Notes under the pieces: generated by a model | Told to the model about the DNA's origin: nothing | The model's input: only the letters and a program-made list of their open reading frames with translations | Database searches by the model: none | Translations under genes and position numbers: made by a program | Shown: one piece after another, positions 23,493 through 36,556 of the stretch | Numbering within the stretch: the first letter of the stretch is position 1 | Layout of the letters: every line of letters starts with the position of its first letter | Assembly (NCBI GenBank): GCA_032622095.1 | Contig: CP136061.1 | Location: forward strand, 59,289,301-59,353,300 | DNA from: Siphonodentalium dalli | Lineage: Eukaryota > Mollusca > Scaphopoda > Gadilida > Siphonodentaliidae | Length of the DNA stretch: 64,000 nucleotides | Reading direction: 5' to 3'

Positions 23493-23847
23493 GTAAGTTT
23501 ATGCTAATATGCTCTAGTGGCTAGATCTTTGTATTTGATAGTTAAAACAACAGACGAGTTAAGGAATGTTCAGACGAATCCACTGCCTTGTGCATCAATT
23601 TTAATTACTAGTACATGTACAAGCAATAATAGTATTATAATACTAAGGTAATACTACCGTAACGACACATCTGTTATGTTGTATCCCATAATGCGAGAGG
23701 GGCAAGTTTGTAATAGGAGAGGGGCAAGTTTGTAAGTTTTGTAACTTGTGCCCCGATCCCTATGTATATTTTCTAGATACATTAAAATATGTTTAAATTA
23801 ATCCCATAATGCACACAACAGAGATTAATTTTCAATGCAACGCAAAC

Positions 23848-25187
23848 TAGGCCTGTAACGATTCATCGCGATTTCGATTCATCGCGATTCGTCATTCATG
23901 ATTCTATACGCGATTCATTTGACTGTAATTTCGATACACTACGATACAGTTCTGCTTCCGTATTATGCAGTTGCCATACGAAGTCAATCGGGTCCCCTCG
24001 TTCGTTTTCATAAGCTGTGAATGCTTACGAAGTGTTATCAGAAGTAAATCTGTAAATTTCATTTGTTTCCGTGAGCTCGTACTTTGACCTTTGACACAAA
24101 CGTTGGCGGAAGTGAAATGACTGACCTCCGTAACCTAGCCTCAGACTGTAAGCCATGTTCTGATTGGTTTAATTTGATGAACTGCTGTGATTTCAACCAA
24201 TCAAATACTAGTATATTGGATATATCGTCTGCGAAAAACAACAACACGTGGGCCGTGGAAAGAGTGTACGTAACATCTAGTCGTTTTCATAAATTTGTGA
24301 TCAAGTTTGGGTGAAAAAACTCTGAATCTTCGGTATTAATTTTGCTTTGCAAGTTTGGCTATTAGTAGTAACTCATACAATTGAAATTTAACAAGTAGAC
24401 TATGATCATGAGGTATAGTATATTTCTATTTTGAAGTTGAGTTTAAATTCCACAAAATGGTTCGAATTACTGCAATTATAAATCTTAAACTTCAAAATCA
24501 AAGGTATGGTGCATGGCACTGCATGCAACATCTAACTAAAATTTGTGAACATTATATATAAATCTGCTGACCGTATGTCCTTCATTACAATGATTTACGA
24601 CCCATAGCCAATATAGTGAACATACTATAAGCTACCCATGCAGTAGTACCAGGGAAATTGAGGGAATGCAGGGATTAATTACATACCTGTCACACCTAGT
24701 CACCTAGCCCCAAGTCAATATACCATATGGCCTATGGATCCTTCATGCATTTAGACTCAATGATTCATTCCCCATATTGACATACTAGTTTGTAAATAGA
24801 GTTGAAAATTATCACACTAGGCTGCTCAGCTCAGCCAGCTGTTGTGATTTATGTGATATATAAACAGATGAGTGAGAAACTTTTCAACTCTTTTACCGAC
24901 TTCAGTATCAATATGTCATGTTGTACTGGTATTTCCGGATGTGTACGAGCATACTACAATACTACATACCACAATACACATATAACTAAACAATTATGAA
25001 AGTCCACAGTAATATTAGAAAAACTATCATTAAAACTCAACCTGAGAGTTGTGCAAATTTGGAGTGTTGAACTTGAATAGATATTTACTCGTGGGATCAA
25101 ATTTTGCGTATCGCTATACGTATCGTATCGTTGGCCCCGTATCGCGATACGTATCGTACCGTGACCAAGCGTATCGTTACAGGCCTA
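23848..25187. mobile_element. hAT-like element with CGATAC/ATCGCG ends (1,340 bp)
   Basis: Termini TAGGCCTGTAACGAT and its exact reverse; an exact 8-bp target duplication acgcaaac lies at 23840-23847 and 25188-25195. Subterminal runs of atcgcgat and cgtatcg repeats are seen at both ends. Non-autonomous; intron 5. Confidence 0.9.
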
Positions 25188-26010
25188 ACGCAAACCCCAA
25201 CTCATAACTTATACAGTCAATTTCAGTTCCGCTATAAACTGGGGATGAGTTGTAGATTCTATTTATTACATGATCCATAACCTCGACAAAACATACTTAA
25301 ATCAACAAATGGGATGCGAAACTAACATCGGCTTCTATAAGGCATTCAATGACGTTTCACGTAACTATGCATTGTTTGCCAGCATAAAGAAATAGTCTCA
25401 GATAAATAAAGATCCTTTGTCATATTTAATGGCGTATATTTAATGACATAACTTTTCAAACTCTTCATTCATTAGAGTATGTTGGAAAAATATTGGAATC
25501 CATAGTATTTTGAGACGTAGCGTATGGAAAATAAACAGCCGACAAACCGGAAGTCAAAGGTCACCTGGCACTATTTCCTGTTATTAAACAAACATTTAAT
25601 ATCACAATTTATAGAATGGGTTTATTGAATGGAATAAGGGTAAAATCATGTAATAAATTCAAATACCAAATTTTAAGCTGCAATCGGAAGCTCTGTGTTA
25701 CAACATAATGCACCCGTGTGAACAGTTAAATGCAGCAACGGATTGTGTCATCAAATTGGACCAATGCAAGGACCAATGCACTGCAGTCGTCTATACGATA
25801 CTTAGGTGCTGACAAAGATGAAGTTCTATCCCATGTTTGTATACCTTGACAAGTACCTGGCTGACATGTTACATAATACATATTATCCATCTATCATTCT
25901 TTAACATGGCTACCAGACCTGTTAACCTCACAAAATATTTTTTCGGGAGATTGGTAACGATTTTCCATGATATTGTGGTCATCATCCGGGAGATTTAAAG
26001 AATTGTTATT

Positions 26011-26672
26011 ATAACCCCCCGCAACAAAGTTGTCGGGGTTTTTCTCAGTCGTTTTTTTTATCAATTTCCGTGAAACTTGGCACAGGCATCAACCACCATG
26101 GGAACCTGTGCACTTGCGATTATGACGTCTGTCCGACTTTTTTTGGTGGAGTTATTCCCCCTTTTTCAACTTAGAACATTTTTGCAACATGTATAATTTT
26201 GTCCGAGCTTTTATTCCTACATTTTTAGGTCAATTTTTTAAAAACTTGGCACAGATATTTAGTACCATGGGAACCTGTGCACCTGCGATTATGACGTCTA
26301 TCTGGCATTTTTTGGTGGAGTTATCCCCCTTTTTCGACTTAGAAATTGTTTTGCAACATGTCTAATTTTGTCCGAGCTTTTATTTCTACATTTTTAGGTC
26401 AATGTTTTTTAATTTTAGCACTGATATTTAGTACCATGAGAACCTTTGCACCTGCGATTATGATGTCTGTCCGACTTTTTTTGTGGAGTTATTCCCCTTT
26501 TTCGCAAAATGCATAATTTTGTCCAAGTTTTTATTGCTACATTTTTCGGTCAATAGGTTTAAGATTACGGTTAGGTTTGTGCACCTGCAATGGGAACTGT
26601 TATTTTATTATTTTAACTAAATGTTTACTGACATGTATTTTAAAAATCCCATTGGGACAGTCACACCTCTAG
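26011..26672. mobile_element. Helitron-like tandem-monomer repeat, CCCCCCGCAAC family
   Basis: Starts ataaccccccgcaacaaag; then monomers of about 180 bp sharing gcgattatgacgtctgtccg and tttttcgacttagaa; ends with hairpin tccc-att-ggga, a short spacer and CTAG. No coding capacity. The same family occurs at 37508. Confidence 0.7.
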
Positions 26673-27338
26673 TTCCTTCAGAATCTGTCTGGTGCCCCTG
26701 CTGCGCGAACAATGTTGATTTTATGACCCCAGATTAATCATGGGTGTTAATTGCCACAATGATGTCGCAGTCGGATATCAGGGATGTGTTGATAGCCTGT
26801 CTACTGGTCAAATAGATAAAATAAAGAGATTATATTTTGTGACTTTCTACAGCAGCTGAATCCTGAAGATTGTCATGCCTGTCCGGGAGTGCGGGAGATC
26901 CGGGAGAGTTAACAGGTCTGACGGCTACTGCTAACAGACTAGAACACACCATCCTCCTTATTTTCCACAGTCCACACATCTAGCATTGTAACTCAAGTAC
27001 CAATTGTTTGACTTGAATATCTGTTGGTTTATTCATAGACCAAATATGAGTGAAAAGATAATCCCATATGATGGGTTTCATCAATTAATTTTCACCAGTG
27101 TTACAGACCTTCTTGAACAGCACAATTGTTCCTACATACTAACATTTACCATTGCCCACAGGGCCACTATTATATATGCGCATCTGAAGTTTACTGAGAC
27201 TGGATAATGCTGTCCATTTCTAGAGTCTGGACAAATTTTCCCTCAATCTAATCAATAATGAGGATTCTGATTAAAAGATCTTATTAAAGGGACATATGGC
27301 ATTCGCAGTGGGTAAATGTGAAAAATCAAAAAGGTTTT

Positions 27339-27589
27339 TTAACCCTTTCTGACTGGTGCAGCATTAAAGGTCCTGTGCCTGTGCATTCTCTTATATTTAC
27401 GAGTCTCTCATAAGGAGCCTCGTATATATAATAAAATGCACAGGCTTATAATGTCAAATTAAATATTGTTAGGCCAATGTATTCTCTTATATATGCGAGG
27501 CTCCCTATGGGAGACTCACATATATAAGAGAATGCATTGGAACAGTGTTTTCCAATAAATTCAAGAAGCTCCAGTCATGGAAGGGGTAG
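27339..27589. mobile_element. TTAA-flanked MITE, CATGA type
   Basis: Reverse orientation relative to the copy at 18578; TTAA on the left, degraded on the right (ccagtcatggaaggggta). It contains the two gcattctcttatata hairpins. Intron 5. Confidence 0.7.
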
Positions 27590-28267
27590 AGAATCATCAC
27601 TAAGAAGAACATGGAAACATAGAGAGACTTTGTTCTTATTGTTATTATTGAATAATTTAATCATAAGCTGGAATACCATGGAATACTGTAAAACAATTGG
27701 CTGCCACACACTTTGCAATTTAGGTTATTTCTTGATAACCTAAATTTCTTGATTAATTTCCCCTACAGAAATGACAGCAGCGTCGAGTGACCACGCCTAT
27801 ACCGCATGCCTAAGAATGTACATGGAAACTGTTCGATGCTTCCTACCATTTAACATGAAATTTCGGTGCTGCATCATAATTCCTTAGGGTATCAGGGTAT
27901 GACTGTATTGATACCGTACTAGATGCTAATATTCAGTGCACAAGTAACCAGACAAATCAACAAGATAGAACATTTGCAAAGAAATGAAACAGGGAAATTA
28001 TAACTAACAAGGGTTTGTGCCACGATGGTCGAATATCAATCTCATGTGCCACCACAGCTGTCCGATGCCACGTGATGCGTGATCAGTTGCGACTAAATGC
28101 TCAATTGCCGACACGATTTGAACAATCGATAAGCACAATCTTTGAGTGACAGGTGTCACTTTCAACTTCACGTGTCTTTTTCGTCAGAAATAGTCTGAAT
28201 GTTGTACGCTCGTTAAACTTCCAACTTATACTTTTGGTGGTTCTCTTGTGAAATGACAGGATTATAA

Positions 28268-28412
28268 GAAATATCTCTTGTTTCGATTAAGGTTATGAGT
28301 AGTAACTGATAAGTTTGAAGATAAATTTTCTGTATCTGCGCTACGCGCATTATATAACTTATCTTCAAACTTTTCTGTTATAACTGCATCACCTTAATCA
28401 AAACAAGAATTA
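28268..28412. repeat. Fold-back repeat, about 145 bp
   Basis: Left arm cttgtttcgattaaggttat...gataagtttgaagataa pairs with right arm ttatcttcaaacttt...ccttaatcaaaacaag. The loop contains the small palindrome gcgctacgcgc. It appears to be a MITE of unknown family. Confidence 0.55.
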
Positions 28413-28887
28413 TTTCTTAATAATTCTCCAGGGATATGATTTCACATGTTGAAACTATTGATATGAAAACATTTCTGTTATAGTGAAAGTCATTTTATCA
28501 ACAAACATTAATGATTAAACATTTCAAGCCAAATGCATTTTCAGAATCAAATGTTTTAGTTGAAAACCTATCTGTCTGGAATATTTTTATGTAATGTAGA
28601 CCTTCGAGATTTTATTAGATGTTGCTCAATTGTGTGTTGATAAAATGGCTTGCACTCTAACAGTAAATGTTTACATGACAAACGTTTTAAAATGTGATGT
28701 CACGTCATTATCAATAATAAAAATAGGAACAAATTAGATCTATTTTTACATTTTATTCTAAGTGATGATAGTTGTACAAACTTTTATGATTTTTCAATTT
28801 ACTCACTGCCAGTGCCTTACATATACATCCCTTTAAGAAATTTTGTAGAACTCAATGACCTGAATTTAATCTCATTTCCCTGTCAAG

Positions 28888-29093
28888 GTGGAGGAAACGG
28901 AAATTTCTGATGATTACTATGTGAGGATAATAGAGGCTGACTGTGATGGTACAAAGCGACTCATCAGACAATATCATTTCATGGCATGGCCGGACCGAGG
29001 GATTCCAGACGATCCTACCATTATTCTCGATGTTGTTGAGAACATGTGGGAACACCGGCAGTCTGAAACCATTCCACTTGTCATTCATTGCAG
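28888..29093 (+). CDS. PTPN12-like: PTP exon 6: WPD loop and catalytic His-Cys
   Basis: Acceptor tgtcaag, donor gtaagt. Codes 68 residues, including QYHFMAWPDRGIPDD (WPD loop with the general-acid Asp) and ending LVIHC plus two bases of the next Ser codon. The catalytic Cys is therefore the last complete codon of this exon, and the signature motif is split by intron 6. Both catalytic elements are intact, so nothing suggests an inactive phosphatase. Confidence 0.96.
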
Positions 29094-30494
29094 GTAAGTT
29101 TAAAACCTTGATGTTTTCATATAGGAGGCCCAGTTCACAGTAATTTAGAGGAATGCATAAGAATTAAAGCCACATGGCGATTTGCGCCCCAAAATAGACC
29201 TAATAATATGCGCTTTTACATTTTTACTGGTATTGAAATATGTTAATAAATACCTGAACTACCTTTTTATGAATATTGTATGTCCCAGAAAGATGCATTG
29301 AAGTTACAAGAAAAACGACTTCGAGCACAAAAGTCAGACCCCGAACAAATATTACAATATTTGTATTCATTCAAATTCTGGAATCAGAAACGTCATAACA
29401 TGCAACTGTCCGGAAAAAGTATATTTTTTTATCTTAACATGAAATTGTTTATAAACTTTACGCTCTAATTTCAATTCATTTTAATTAACATTAATTATGT
29501 AGTACCATAAACTTTATAGAATGACAGCAGCTCTACATTTTCTTCCATGGTTTACATCGGAAATTTTTAATCGACGGCTGGTTATAAAAATTGACATCGT
29601 CACAAATGAAACAATCTCAATTTATTGAAAAAATATTAGACACAAATATGTAAGGGGGGGGGGGGGGGGGTGGGGGGTGGTGAATACTCTTTTAAATCGA
29701 CATCGAATCCGAATCGAATCAGGACAAGCACTGGACAGAGAAAATCATAGCTGACCATTGGATATCCTTCTAATTATTGTTCACCACAAATTTATCACTG
29801 AGTATAACATGTGACATATACGTCACCTGACCACAGACCTTGACCACTATAAAATCAGTAAATACTACTGAAGATACACTACTTGACTACTCTAGTATAG
29901 TGTATAAATGTAATATCTATTTCTGCCAAGTACGATAATCCGAGAAGTTGTGATTGCTGTACCCTGATGGGATACTTGTAATAATACATTCTGTTTGACG
30001 GGAGGTAACTCTATATAATCACAATTTTATCCCTGAATTTATAATAAAAGATGGCATGATTACTTTTCCATTGGAATGCATTTTTGTGAGGGACCATCTT
30101 GACATTAAATATATAGGTAGATCGATGGATATTAACAGTATGGGGGGATTAAAATGTATTATTCTGCAACTAGCATAATTATGACTCAAAACACACTTGG
30201 AAAGTAATTATAGGTATGACGTATTAGAGGGTGACGTACTGCGATTGGATGCACTAAGTAGTCGCTTAATTATTACAAACTCCAATTTGCATCATACACG
30301 GCAGCGGCGAGACCTCCAGATTAAAAAAAATGGTACAATGTGGCAATTGCCACGTCAATTTAGCTTATTTAGTTTAGAATGGGCCGATTCGAAATATATG
30401 AATTGGAGAGCCGATGTCGACACTGAATAGAATCTACGAAGCTTTGCAGGGCCCTAGTCTGGCAGTCGAGCTGTCCATCCATTTATGCATTTGA
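29094..30494. other. Intron 6, 5' part
   Basis: No supported exon. A long poly-G run with one T lies at about 29657-29690, possibly collapsed or polymorphic. Two open frames (29280-29468 and 30197-30430) carry no recognisable domain. Confidence 0.35.
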
Positions 30495-30747
30495 CAAGCC
30501 TTGAAATAGGGTGTCTGTCATTTGCAGAATGAGGTCCCCAGAGGTGAATTTAGTGATGCTACCCCGCATAGCGGGCTAGCATCACCAAATTCACCCTCTG
30601 GGGACCTCATTCTGCTTACACCTCAGCAGAATGAGGTTCCCAGAGGGTGAATTTGGTGATGCTAGCCCACTATGCGGGGTAGCATCACTTAATTCACCCT
30701 ATGGGGACCTCATTCTGCAAATGACAGACACCCTATTTCAAGGCTTG
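30495..30747. mobile_element. CAAGCCTTG-family MITE with 8-bp duplication
   Basis: Termini CAAGCCTTGAAATAGGGTGT and the exact reverse. Two internal hairpins of cagaatgaggtccccagagg with its reverse. Exact target duplication gcatttga at 30487-30494 and 30748-30755, consistent with hAT-type insertion. Intron 6. Confidence 0.85.
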
Positions 30748-30956
30748 GCATTTGAGCCTTAGGTGATCAAGGGAGAAGCCTAAAACAAAGAGAGTTTGAC
30801 ATGCTGTCAAAAGAATACCACCTAATGCCTATTATTCCATACATAATCAGGAGTTAGGTGGTCATTATTTAGTTTTTAAGTGGTCAAAACTGTCAAAGAG
30901 AACAAAGGAAAGACTACATAAGGCTCAAATTTATGTGGGGGGGGGGGGGTTGTCTG

Positions 30957-31020
30957 TACATTAATGCCCTAAGTAATCGACTCCTGTGGTTGAGGAGTCG
31001 ATTACTTAGGGCTTTCTGTA
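30957..31020. mobile_element. Minimal palindromic mariner-like derivative (64 bp)
   Basis: Only the outer 25-30 bases of each arm remain (taatgccctaagtaatcgac ... gtcgattacttagggc). It is preceded by a poly-G run at about 30937-30949. An extreme internal deletion of the fold-back family. Confidence 0.65.
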
Positions 31021-31666
31021 TGTCCGTCTGATGACTGTTCAGGTCATAACTTGAACAGTAGTGCTGGGATCTCAATGCAATTTCTTTGGAGTGAGGCCAT
31101 TCAATGGAGTGTTCAATCGATTTGTTCAGGTTTTCCGTTCTAGAGTTATTTATCTTTGTTTATCTGGAAATGTTGGCTTTTTGCCTGTCCAAGCAGATAT
31201 CTCCACCACCGGTTGACGAATCTCAATGAAATATGGTATGGATGTTCACAACTGAGGACATTCAATGGAGTGTTCAATCATTTTGTTTTTTGTTCTAAAA
31301 TTAATCATCTTTGTTTGTCTGAAAATGCTGATTTTTGGGTCCATCTGCCTGAGTATCTCAGTCATAGGTTATAGGTATGTCCACACTAGGCAGTGTGCCA
31401 CATGGGGGTATATTCACTGTACTACAGTCCATCTCTTATTGTTTCCAGTTTTACAAAACCACTGATAACAGTTTGAAATGTAAAATTGGAATTTTATTAA
31501 TTCTCAGGCCAAAAGCTTTTGAAAAGCATGTGTTTTTTCTGGGGCACATGCCAGCAAAGCATTCCACCTCCAATTCGGCAAGCTCCGGGTCTAATTTCAG
31601 TTGCCCGGAACCATTATTTCCATAAAAGTTATTTGATAGATATGATAGATGCAATCCATTACATGT

Positions 31667-32089
31667 TTAACCCTTTACCCAACAAACCGGCCAAAAACCC
31701 CAAATAAAGCTTCAACAGCCTAAAATATCTTCGGTCTGTCTCAATAACACCATACAAATATGGATATCATTGGAACCGGTTCATTGACCACATTGTGATG
31801 GTTACAGTTATGCCCTGTGCCAATGCATTCTCTTATATATGCGAGTCGACCATAGGTCGCCTCGCATATATAAGAGAATGCATTGGCCTTACATTCTTTA
31901 ACAATTTTATAATTTTTTCTTACATTTTTTAACAATTTTCATAATATTTTTCTACATTCTTTGACAATTTTATCATTTTTAATATGTTAAGCCAATGCAT
32001 TCTCTTATATATGCGAGGCGACCTATGGTCGACTCGCATATATAAGAGAATGCATTGGCACATGGCCGTTCTGTTGGGTAAAGCATTAA
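31667..32089. mobile_element. TTAA-flanked MITE, TACCCAACA type
   Basis: TTAA followed by ccctttacccaaca; the other end tgttgggtaaagcattaa is slightly diverged. Two strong hairpins ccaatgcattctcttatata...tatataagagaatgcattgg separated by a gttaaagaatgt-type spacer. Intron 6. Confidence 0.8.
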
Positions 32090-32199
32090 CAAACGCATGA
32101 ACATAGACTCATAGTTACCAATTACAGTAATGAATCAGAAATCTGAAATTGGAAACCAATCTGTTTGATCTCAATTCCACATGTTTAATAAAAACACTT

Positions 32200-32800
32200 A
32201 CTGTGAGGTTTTGAGACCTTGTGCACTTTGCATGGCCTATATATATGTGCATTTGTATAAGCTGAAGTCTGGAACCCTAAATATATCTTTTCTATAGATA
32301 TTTTATGAGATATGAAGAATGAAGACTTATTATTGAAGATGTTTTAAGGGTTCCAGACACCCAGTTATAACAGTAACATACAAAATCTAATTTAATACAG
32401 TGTTTCACTTTGTTGTGCTGAAAATCAAACATGCCATATTAACTAGACCTACATATACCAAAGAATGTCATTCTTTTATTGAAAAAAAGTTATTAATGTC
32501 TCTCTAAAACATCTCAACTATATTAGATAGATGGATACAAAATTCAAGTATTTGATGTGCCATACAAGTCTCCAGAATTGATAATATAAACAAGATTATA
32601 ACACCTTTATAGATGTGTTGTGAAATTTTATATCACAAATGTATTAAAATTTCACAAACAAGTCTATAAAGGTGTTACAATCTTAGTTATATTAAATAAA
32701 TTTTGGGTGGCACTTCTCATTCCAGACATGTTATTTTATACCATACATGTATAATCTTGATGAGAAGTGAAATAGGTTTCATTAAAATTTGCCTGGATCC
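32200..32800. repeat. Repeat with internal fold-back, shared with 44.4-45 kb
   Basis: Contains a palindrome of about 100 bases at 32585-32690 (arms taacacctttatagatgtgt-like). The stretch near 32450-32540 (accaaagaatg...gtctctctaaaacat) resembles 44750-44840. Element ends are not resolved. Confidence 0.4.
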
Positions 32801-32907
32801 CTGAATACACCTTCATATGATAACTGCATGGTGTTTATGATGCTTCACATATCATTTCTCATGAGATGGTACAATGCCTGACTTATTATTAAACTCTTTT
32901 GTTTTAG

Positions 32908-32974
32908 TGCCGGATGTGGAAGAACAGGAACGATAATTGCTGTGGACTTCGCTCTACAGACACTGAAAAACAAT
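32908..32974 (+). CDS. PTPN12-like: PTP exon 7: rest of the P-loop, SAGCGRTG
   Basis: Acceptor gttttag, donor gtgggt (weaker than consensus). Completes the Ser codon and codes AGCGRTGTIIAVDFALQTLK then NN, giving the full signature HCSAGCGRTG with the phosphate-binding Arg. Cys after Gly (AGCGRTG) is typical of the PEST group, where many PTPs have Val or Ile. Confidence 0.96.
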
Positions 32975-33049
32975 GTGGGTGCAATTAAATATATACCGTA
33001 ACTAATATAACTTCCCTACTATAAGCAGGGTTCATACACCTATGGTACC

Positions 33050-33500
33050 CTGAAAACTGTGATATGAACTTTCTGATTTCCAGGTTCTTGAAACCCCCAG
33101 ATCACATTATATGAAATATATGCCACATTATATACCATTTGAAAGAGGAAGTTCCAAAACATTGTATTACCAACTTATCTGGTGTAATAAACTGTGAATA
33201 TGTTATTTTTGTTGAGGTACAGTCATGTTTTTTTGTGCTTAAGTTTCATCTGAATTGTACTGCATGGTCTATTATTTTCAATGGATGGGGAATAACTCTA
33301 TCTTAGTTTGAATTTTGTTGCATTCTGGGAACGAGACGGGAGAAATGTTTCTATAATTTCAGCTATTTTCTATTACTCTATGGGCATCTTCTGAGACACA
33401 GTTGTTCCAAATATGTGATGAATTATAGTATTTTCATCGTATTTTATGTCATAGATTGTTATTAAAACCATATATAAAGGCACTATAAAAAAATCATCGG
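33050..33500. repeat. Dispersed repeat, duplicate of 56320-56770
   Basis: Strings such as cccccagatcacattatatg, ccaaaacattgtattac and ggaatgttgcattctggga-type words occur in the same order in both introns with perhaps 15-20% divergence. No coding frame and no clear termini. Confidence 0.5.
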
Positions 33501-33654
33501 TGACTCGAACATTTATGGGCCTCTAAATTAGAATTACGACATCAAATATTGAATTGAATACGGCAAATTTTTTCAAATGGGATTGATTGATGGGCCCTAA
33601 ATGGAGTGGAAGCTAAACTGCTGTAAATTAAATGTATTTCAGAGATATGTTGAT

Positions 33655-33812
33655 TTGCAGCAGAAATATGGGGCTTTATAACAGAGATATGGGGCTTTAT
33701 AACAGAGATATAGGGCTTTATGGATTTGCAACAGAGATATACATGTAGGGCTTTATGGATTTGTAACAGAGATATAGGGCTTTATGGATTTGTAACAGAG
33801 ATATTGGGCTTT
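33655..33812. repeat. Minisatellite next to PTP exon 8
   Basis: Five or six imperfect copies of acagagatat(a/g)gggctttat with an optional insert ggatttg. It ends about 30 bases before the exon 8 acceptor. Confidence 0.7.
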
Positions 33813-33841
33813 ATGTATTTCACATTTCTCTCTAATTACAG

Positions 33842-33919
33842 AAACTTACAAAGGAATTTGACCTTCATGAGATTGTCAAGAACATGAGAGAACAGCGACC
33901 CTCGATGGTACAGACCTGT
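33842..33919 (+). CDS. PTPN12-like: PTP exon 8: Q-loop start
   Basis: Acceptor attacag, donor gtaagt. Codes KLTKEFDLHEIVKNMREQRP then SMVQTC, matching the family segment NLIxEMRxQRxSxVQTxEQY; Gln of VQT is the conserved Q-loop residue. The acceptor lies just after a short minisatellite in the intron. Phase 0 at both ends. Confidence 0.94.
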
Positions 33920-34431
33920 GTAAGTGATTAGCATAGCATGGTTTCCACTAGACTCATGGGGGATTCATAAAACGGACCTGGTTTTGGTGCAAAACAAAAT
34001 TAAATAAAGGGGGGGGGTAAATATAAAAAGAGTTGTTTCAAATTACACCGGTATTTTTATAGCCCAATACAACCACCCAGCACCATTCTCTGGTTTAAGG
34101 AAACCAGGGGTTTTTTGGGCATGGTATTTCAAAATTTGCATACAACGGGCCAAACCATAGTCCTATCCTAGGTTCTATGGACCCTACATTTTAACTCTAG
34201 TGGTATTGCTGCATAGGCAGCTCACTGGTTAGAGTGTCCGATTTGTCTTTGCTGTCAACTCACTGAGATTAGTTCGCCGTCTGCCTTGGGCTACTGAGTT
34301 TCCCCACAACAGTGGCTTGGTTGGATTAAGTGATGTGTGACTATTGAGTCGCATAAAGTGCAAATCTCTCGCCATGTTGTGACCCCTGAGCAAGGTCACT
34401 CATACTGTGACTGCTTCGCACCACTCATGCA

Positions 34432-34831
34432 TTAACCCTTTACCCAACAGAAGGGCCCTGTGCCAATGCATTCTCTTATATATGCGAGTCGACCATAGGT
34501 CGCCTCGCATATATAAGAGAATGCATTGGCTTAACACATTAAAAATTATAAAATTGTTAAAGAATGTAAGAAAAAATGGTAAAAAGTGTTAAAAAAAGAT
34601 TTTTTTTAGGCCAATGCATTCTCTTATATATGCGAGGCGACCTATGGTCGACTCGCATATATAAGAGAATGCATTGGCACAGGGCATAACTGTAACCATC
34701 ACAATGTGGTCAAGGAGCCGGTTCCAATGATATCCATATTTGTATGGTTCTATTGAGACAGACCGAAGATATTTTAGGCTGTTGAAGCTTTATTTGGCCG
34801 GTTTTGGCCGGTTTGTTGGGTAAAGGGTTAA
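34432..34831. mobile_element. TTAA-flanked MITE, TACCCAACA type (best-preserved copy)
   Basis: TTAA plus ccctttacccaaca at the left, tgttgggtaaaggg plus TTAA at the right. Two near-perfect hairpins separated by an AT spacer, then a unique right segment with the word accggttccaatgatatcca in reverse. Intron 8. About 400 bp, no coding. Confidence 0.85.
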
Positions 34832-35099
34832 AAGAATACTAAACTATACAGGGTGTCGATTGATGGGGGGGGGGGGGGGGGTAATAATTCGTATTGAGCA
34901 TCTTAGAGCATGTTTGTGAGGTCGTCCTGGTTTTGGATCACAATGAGTTTTACATTTCTGACCTGAAACAGACTCCTTATGGCCATTATTGAAGTGAAAT
35001 CACACATATCATATTTAGTCCTTTAGGGCTTAGATACAATTTTCTGGGGCTCACCTACTTGGGTACAATAAACCTTTGAATATATTTATTTTCTTTTAG

Positions 35100-35195
35100 G
35101 ATCAGTACCAGCTGGTGCACTTGGCTGTACAGGCACTATTTGAGAAACATGTTGCTTTGATTGATGAAAATGTTTATGCAAATGTAGACAATCAG
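35100..35195 (+). CDS. PTPN12-like: PTP exon 9: end of catalytic domain
   Basis: Acceptor ttcttttag, donor gtaggt. Codes DQYQLVHLAVQALFEKHVAL followed by IDENVYANVDNQ. QYxLVHxAxxxLFEK is the last helix of the PTP fold. The trailing YANV fits the pYxNx consensus for GRB2-type SH2 domains (inference). Phase 0 at both ends. Confidence 0.94.
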
Positions 35196-35762
35196 GTAGG
35201 TCCTAACACACTATCATTATTTCTTATCTTAAATAGGTCAAAATAAATTTGATCACCACCTCATAAATTTTCCAAAATGTTGAAAATATTTCCTCAGATT
35301 GAATTGAATGTCCATTGAACCATGAACCTAATTTTGGTCAATAGAAAGAAGATTGGAACAAGTCTCTTTTGCAAGAATTGATATATTTTTTACCAACAAA
35401 ATGATAGGTTGGAGACTTGGTCATGTTATTGCCTGGCAGAAATGTTTTGTATCTTCTATTGCCATTTTCTATTGCGTGTTAAAATTTATTCCACACCCAT
35501 TGACGTGAGTCACATGTATTCAATGGAATCTCAGCCATTGAATACATAGTAGTGTATACCTCTAGTGGAATACAAGCTGGAACTATGGTTGACGTTGTCA
35601 CCAAGAAAGATGATGTACATTACGTCGATCATCCGCTTCCGGTGATCCCCCCATAATTACTGGTTATTTGTCGTACTTAAATCACAATAAAGGTAGCTAT
35701 AGTAACAATGAAGGTGACATTCATGGATTGAACTTATCTGACTTAACGGTGTAGAATAAATA

Positions 35763-35923
35763 CCGAACACAACTTGCATCATAATCTCAAATCTTTTATT
35801 GAACTCGTTGTGGACGGCGCAAAGTTATATTTCGCTCGAGCTATGCTCTCGCGAAATATATCCTTGCGCCATCCGCAACTCATTCGATAAAAGAGTCTCG
35901 ATTAAGATGCGTGTTGTGTTCTG
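35763..35923. repeat. Fold-back repeat, 161 bp
   Basis: Arms gaacacaacttgcatcataa and the reverse of taagatgcgtgttgtgttc, with the centre tatttcgctcgagctatgct. Likely a MITE; family unknown. Intron 9. Confidence 0.6.
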
Positions 35924-36556
35924 TCTATTTAGTTCATGTCAAGAATCTCTACGCTTGATGGCTATGCCTGTAGAGAACATGTGAGATCATATTCTACCCA
36001 TTAAAAACATCGCAACTTTATGATATTCCAACCTGTTCTGATGCGGAACTTTATAATGTTGAACAAACAATGCAGGGAATATATTTCATTGTTAATACTT
36101 GTTACTTAATAATCCACTTCAGAGTAGGGGTTGTACCAGGTTGAGATTACTTGATATATGAGAATTGTGTGATCCGATATCGCAATAAACATTGAATTGA
36201 TTACCCAGGAAAATTCGATGATTGTAAGTGACGCAAAGTAAAATCTCTCACCAAAGTCACTTAAATCATGCATTCTAAAGCTGGGACCTTCACCTACAGT
36301 GAAATACACTATTAAGGAACAGTTATTAATTAAGAACCATATTACCTGCACTGTTTTTTTTTCAATGTAATAAACTTCCCTGTCACAACATCAAAAAGTT
36401 GCCAGGTTTTGAACTGGTGGAGTTTGATCTATACTGGCATAGCCAGAGTCGAGATCCAGGTTATGATCTAATTGAAATTTCATTGTTGACTTGTAGAATT
36501 ATTTACAAACCCTGCACAAATACTTTATTTGAAAACTACTGTGAACTTTCTTCCAG

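Noticed and set aside
24084-24314. 76-codon frame in intron 5
   Set aside because: Lies within the hAT-like element at 23848; no transposase motif.
29280-29468. Basic 62-codon frame as an extra PTP exon
   Set aside because: Would interrupt the Ser codon of the catalytic signature between exons 6 and 7, which join perfectly without it.
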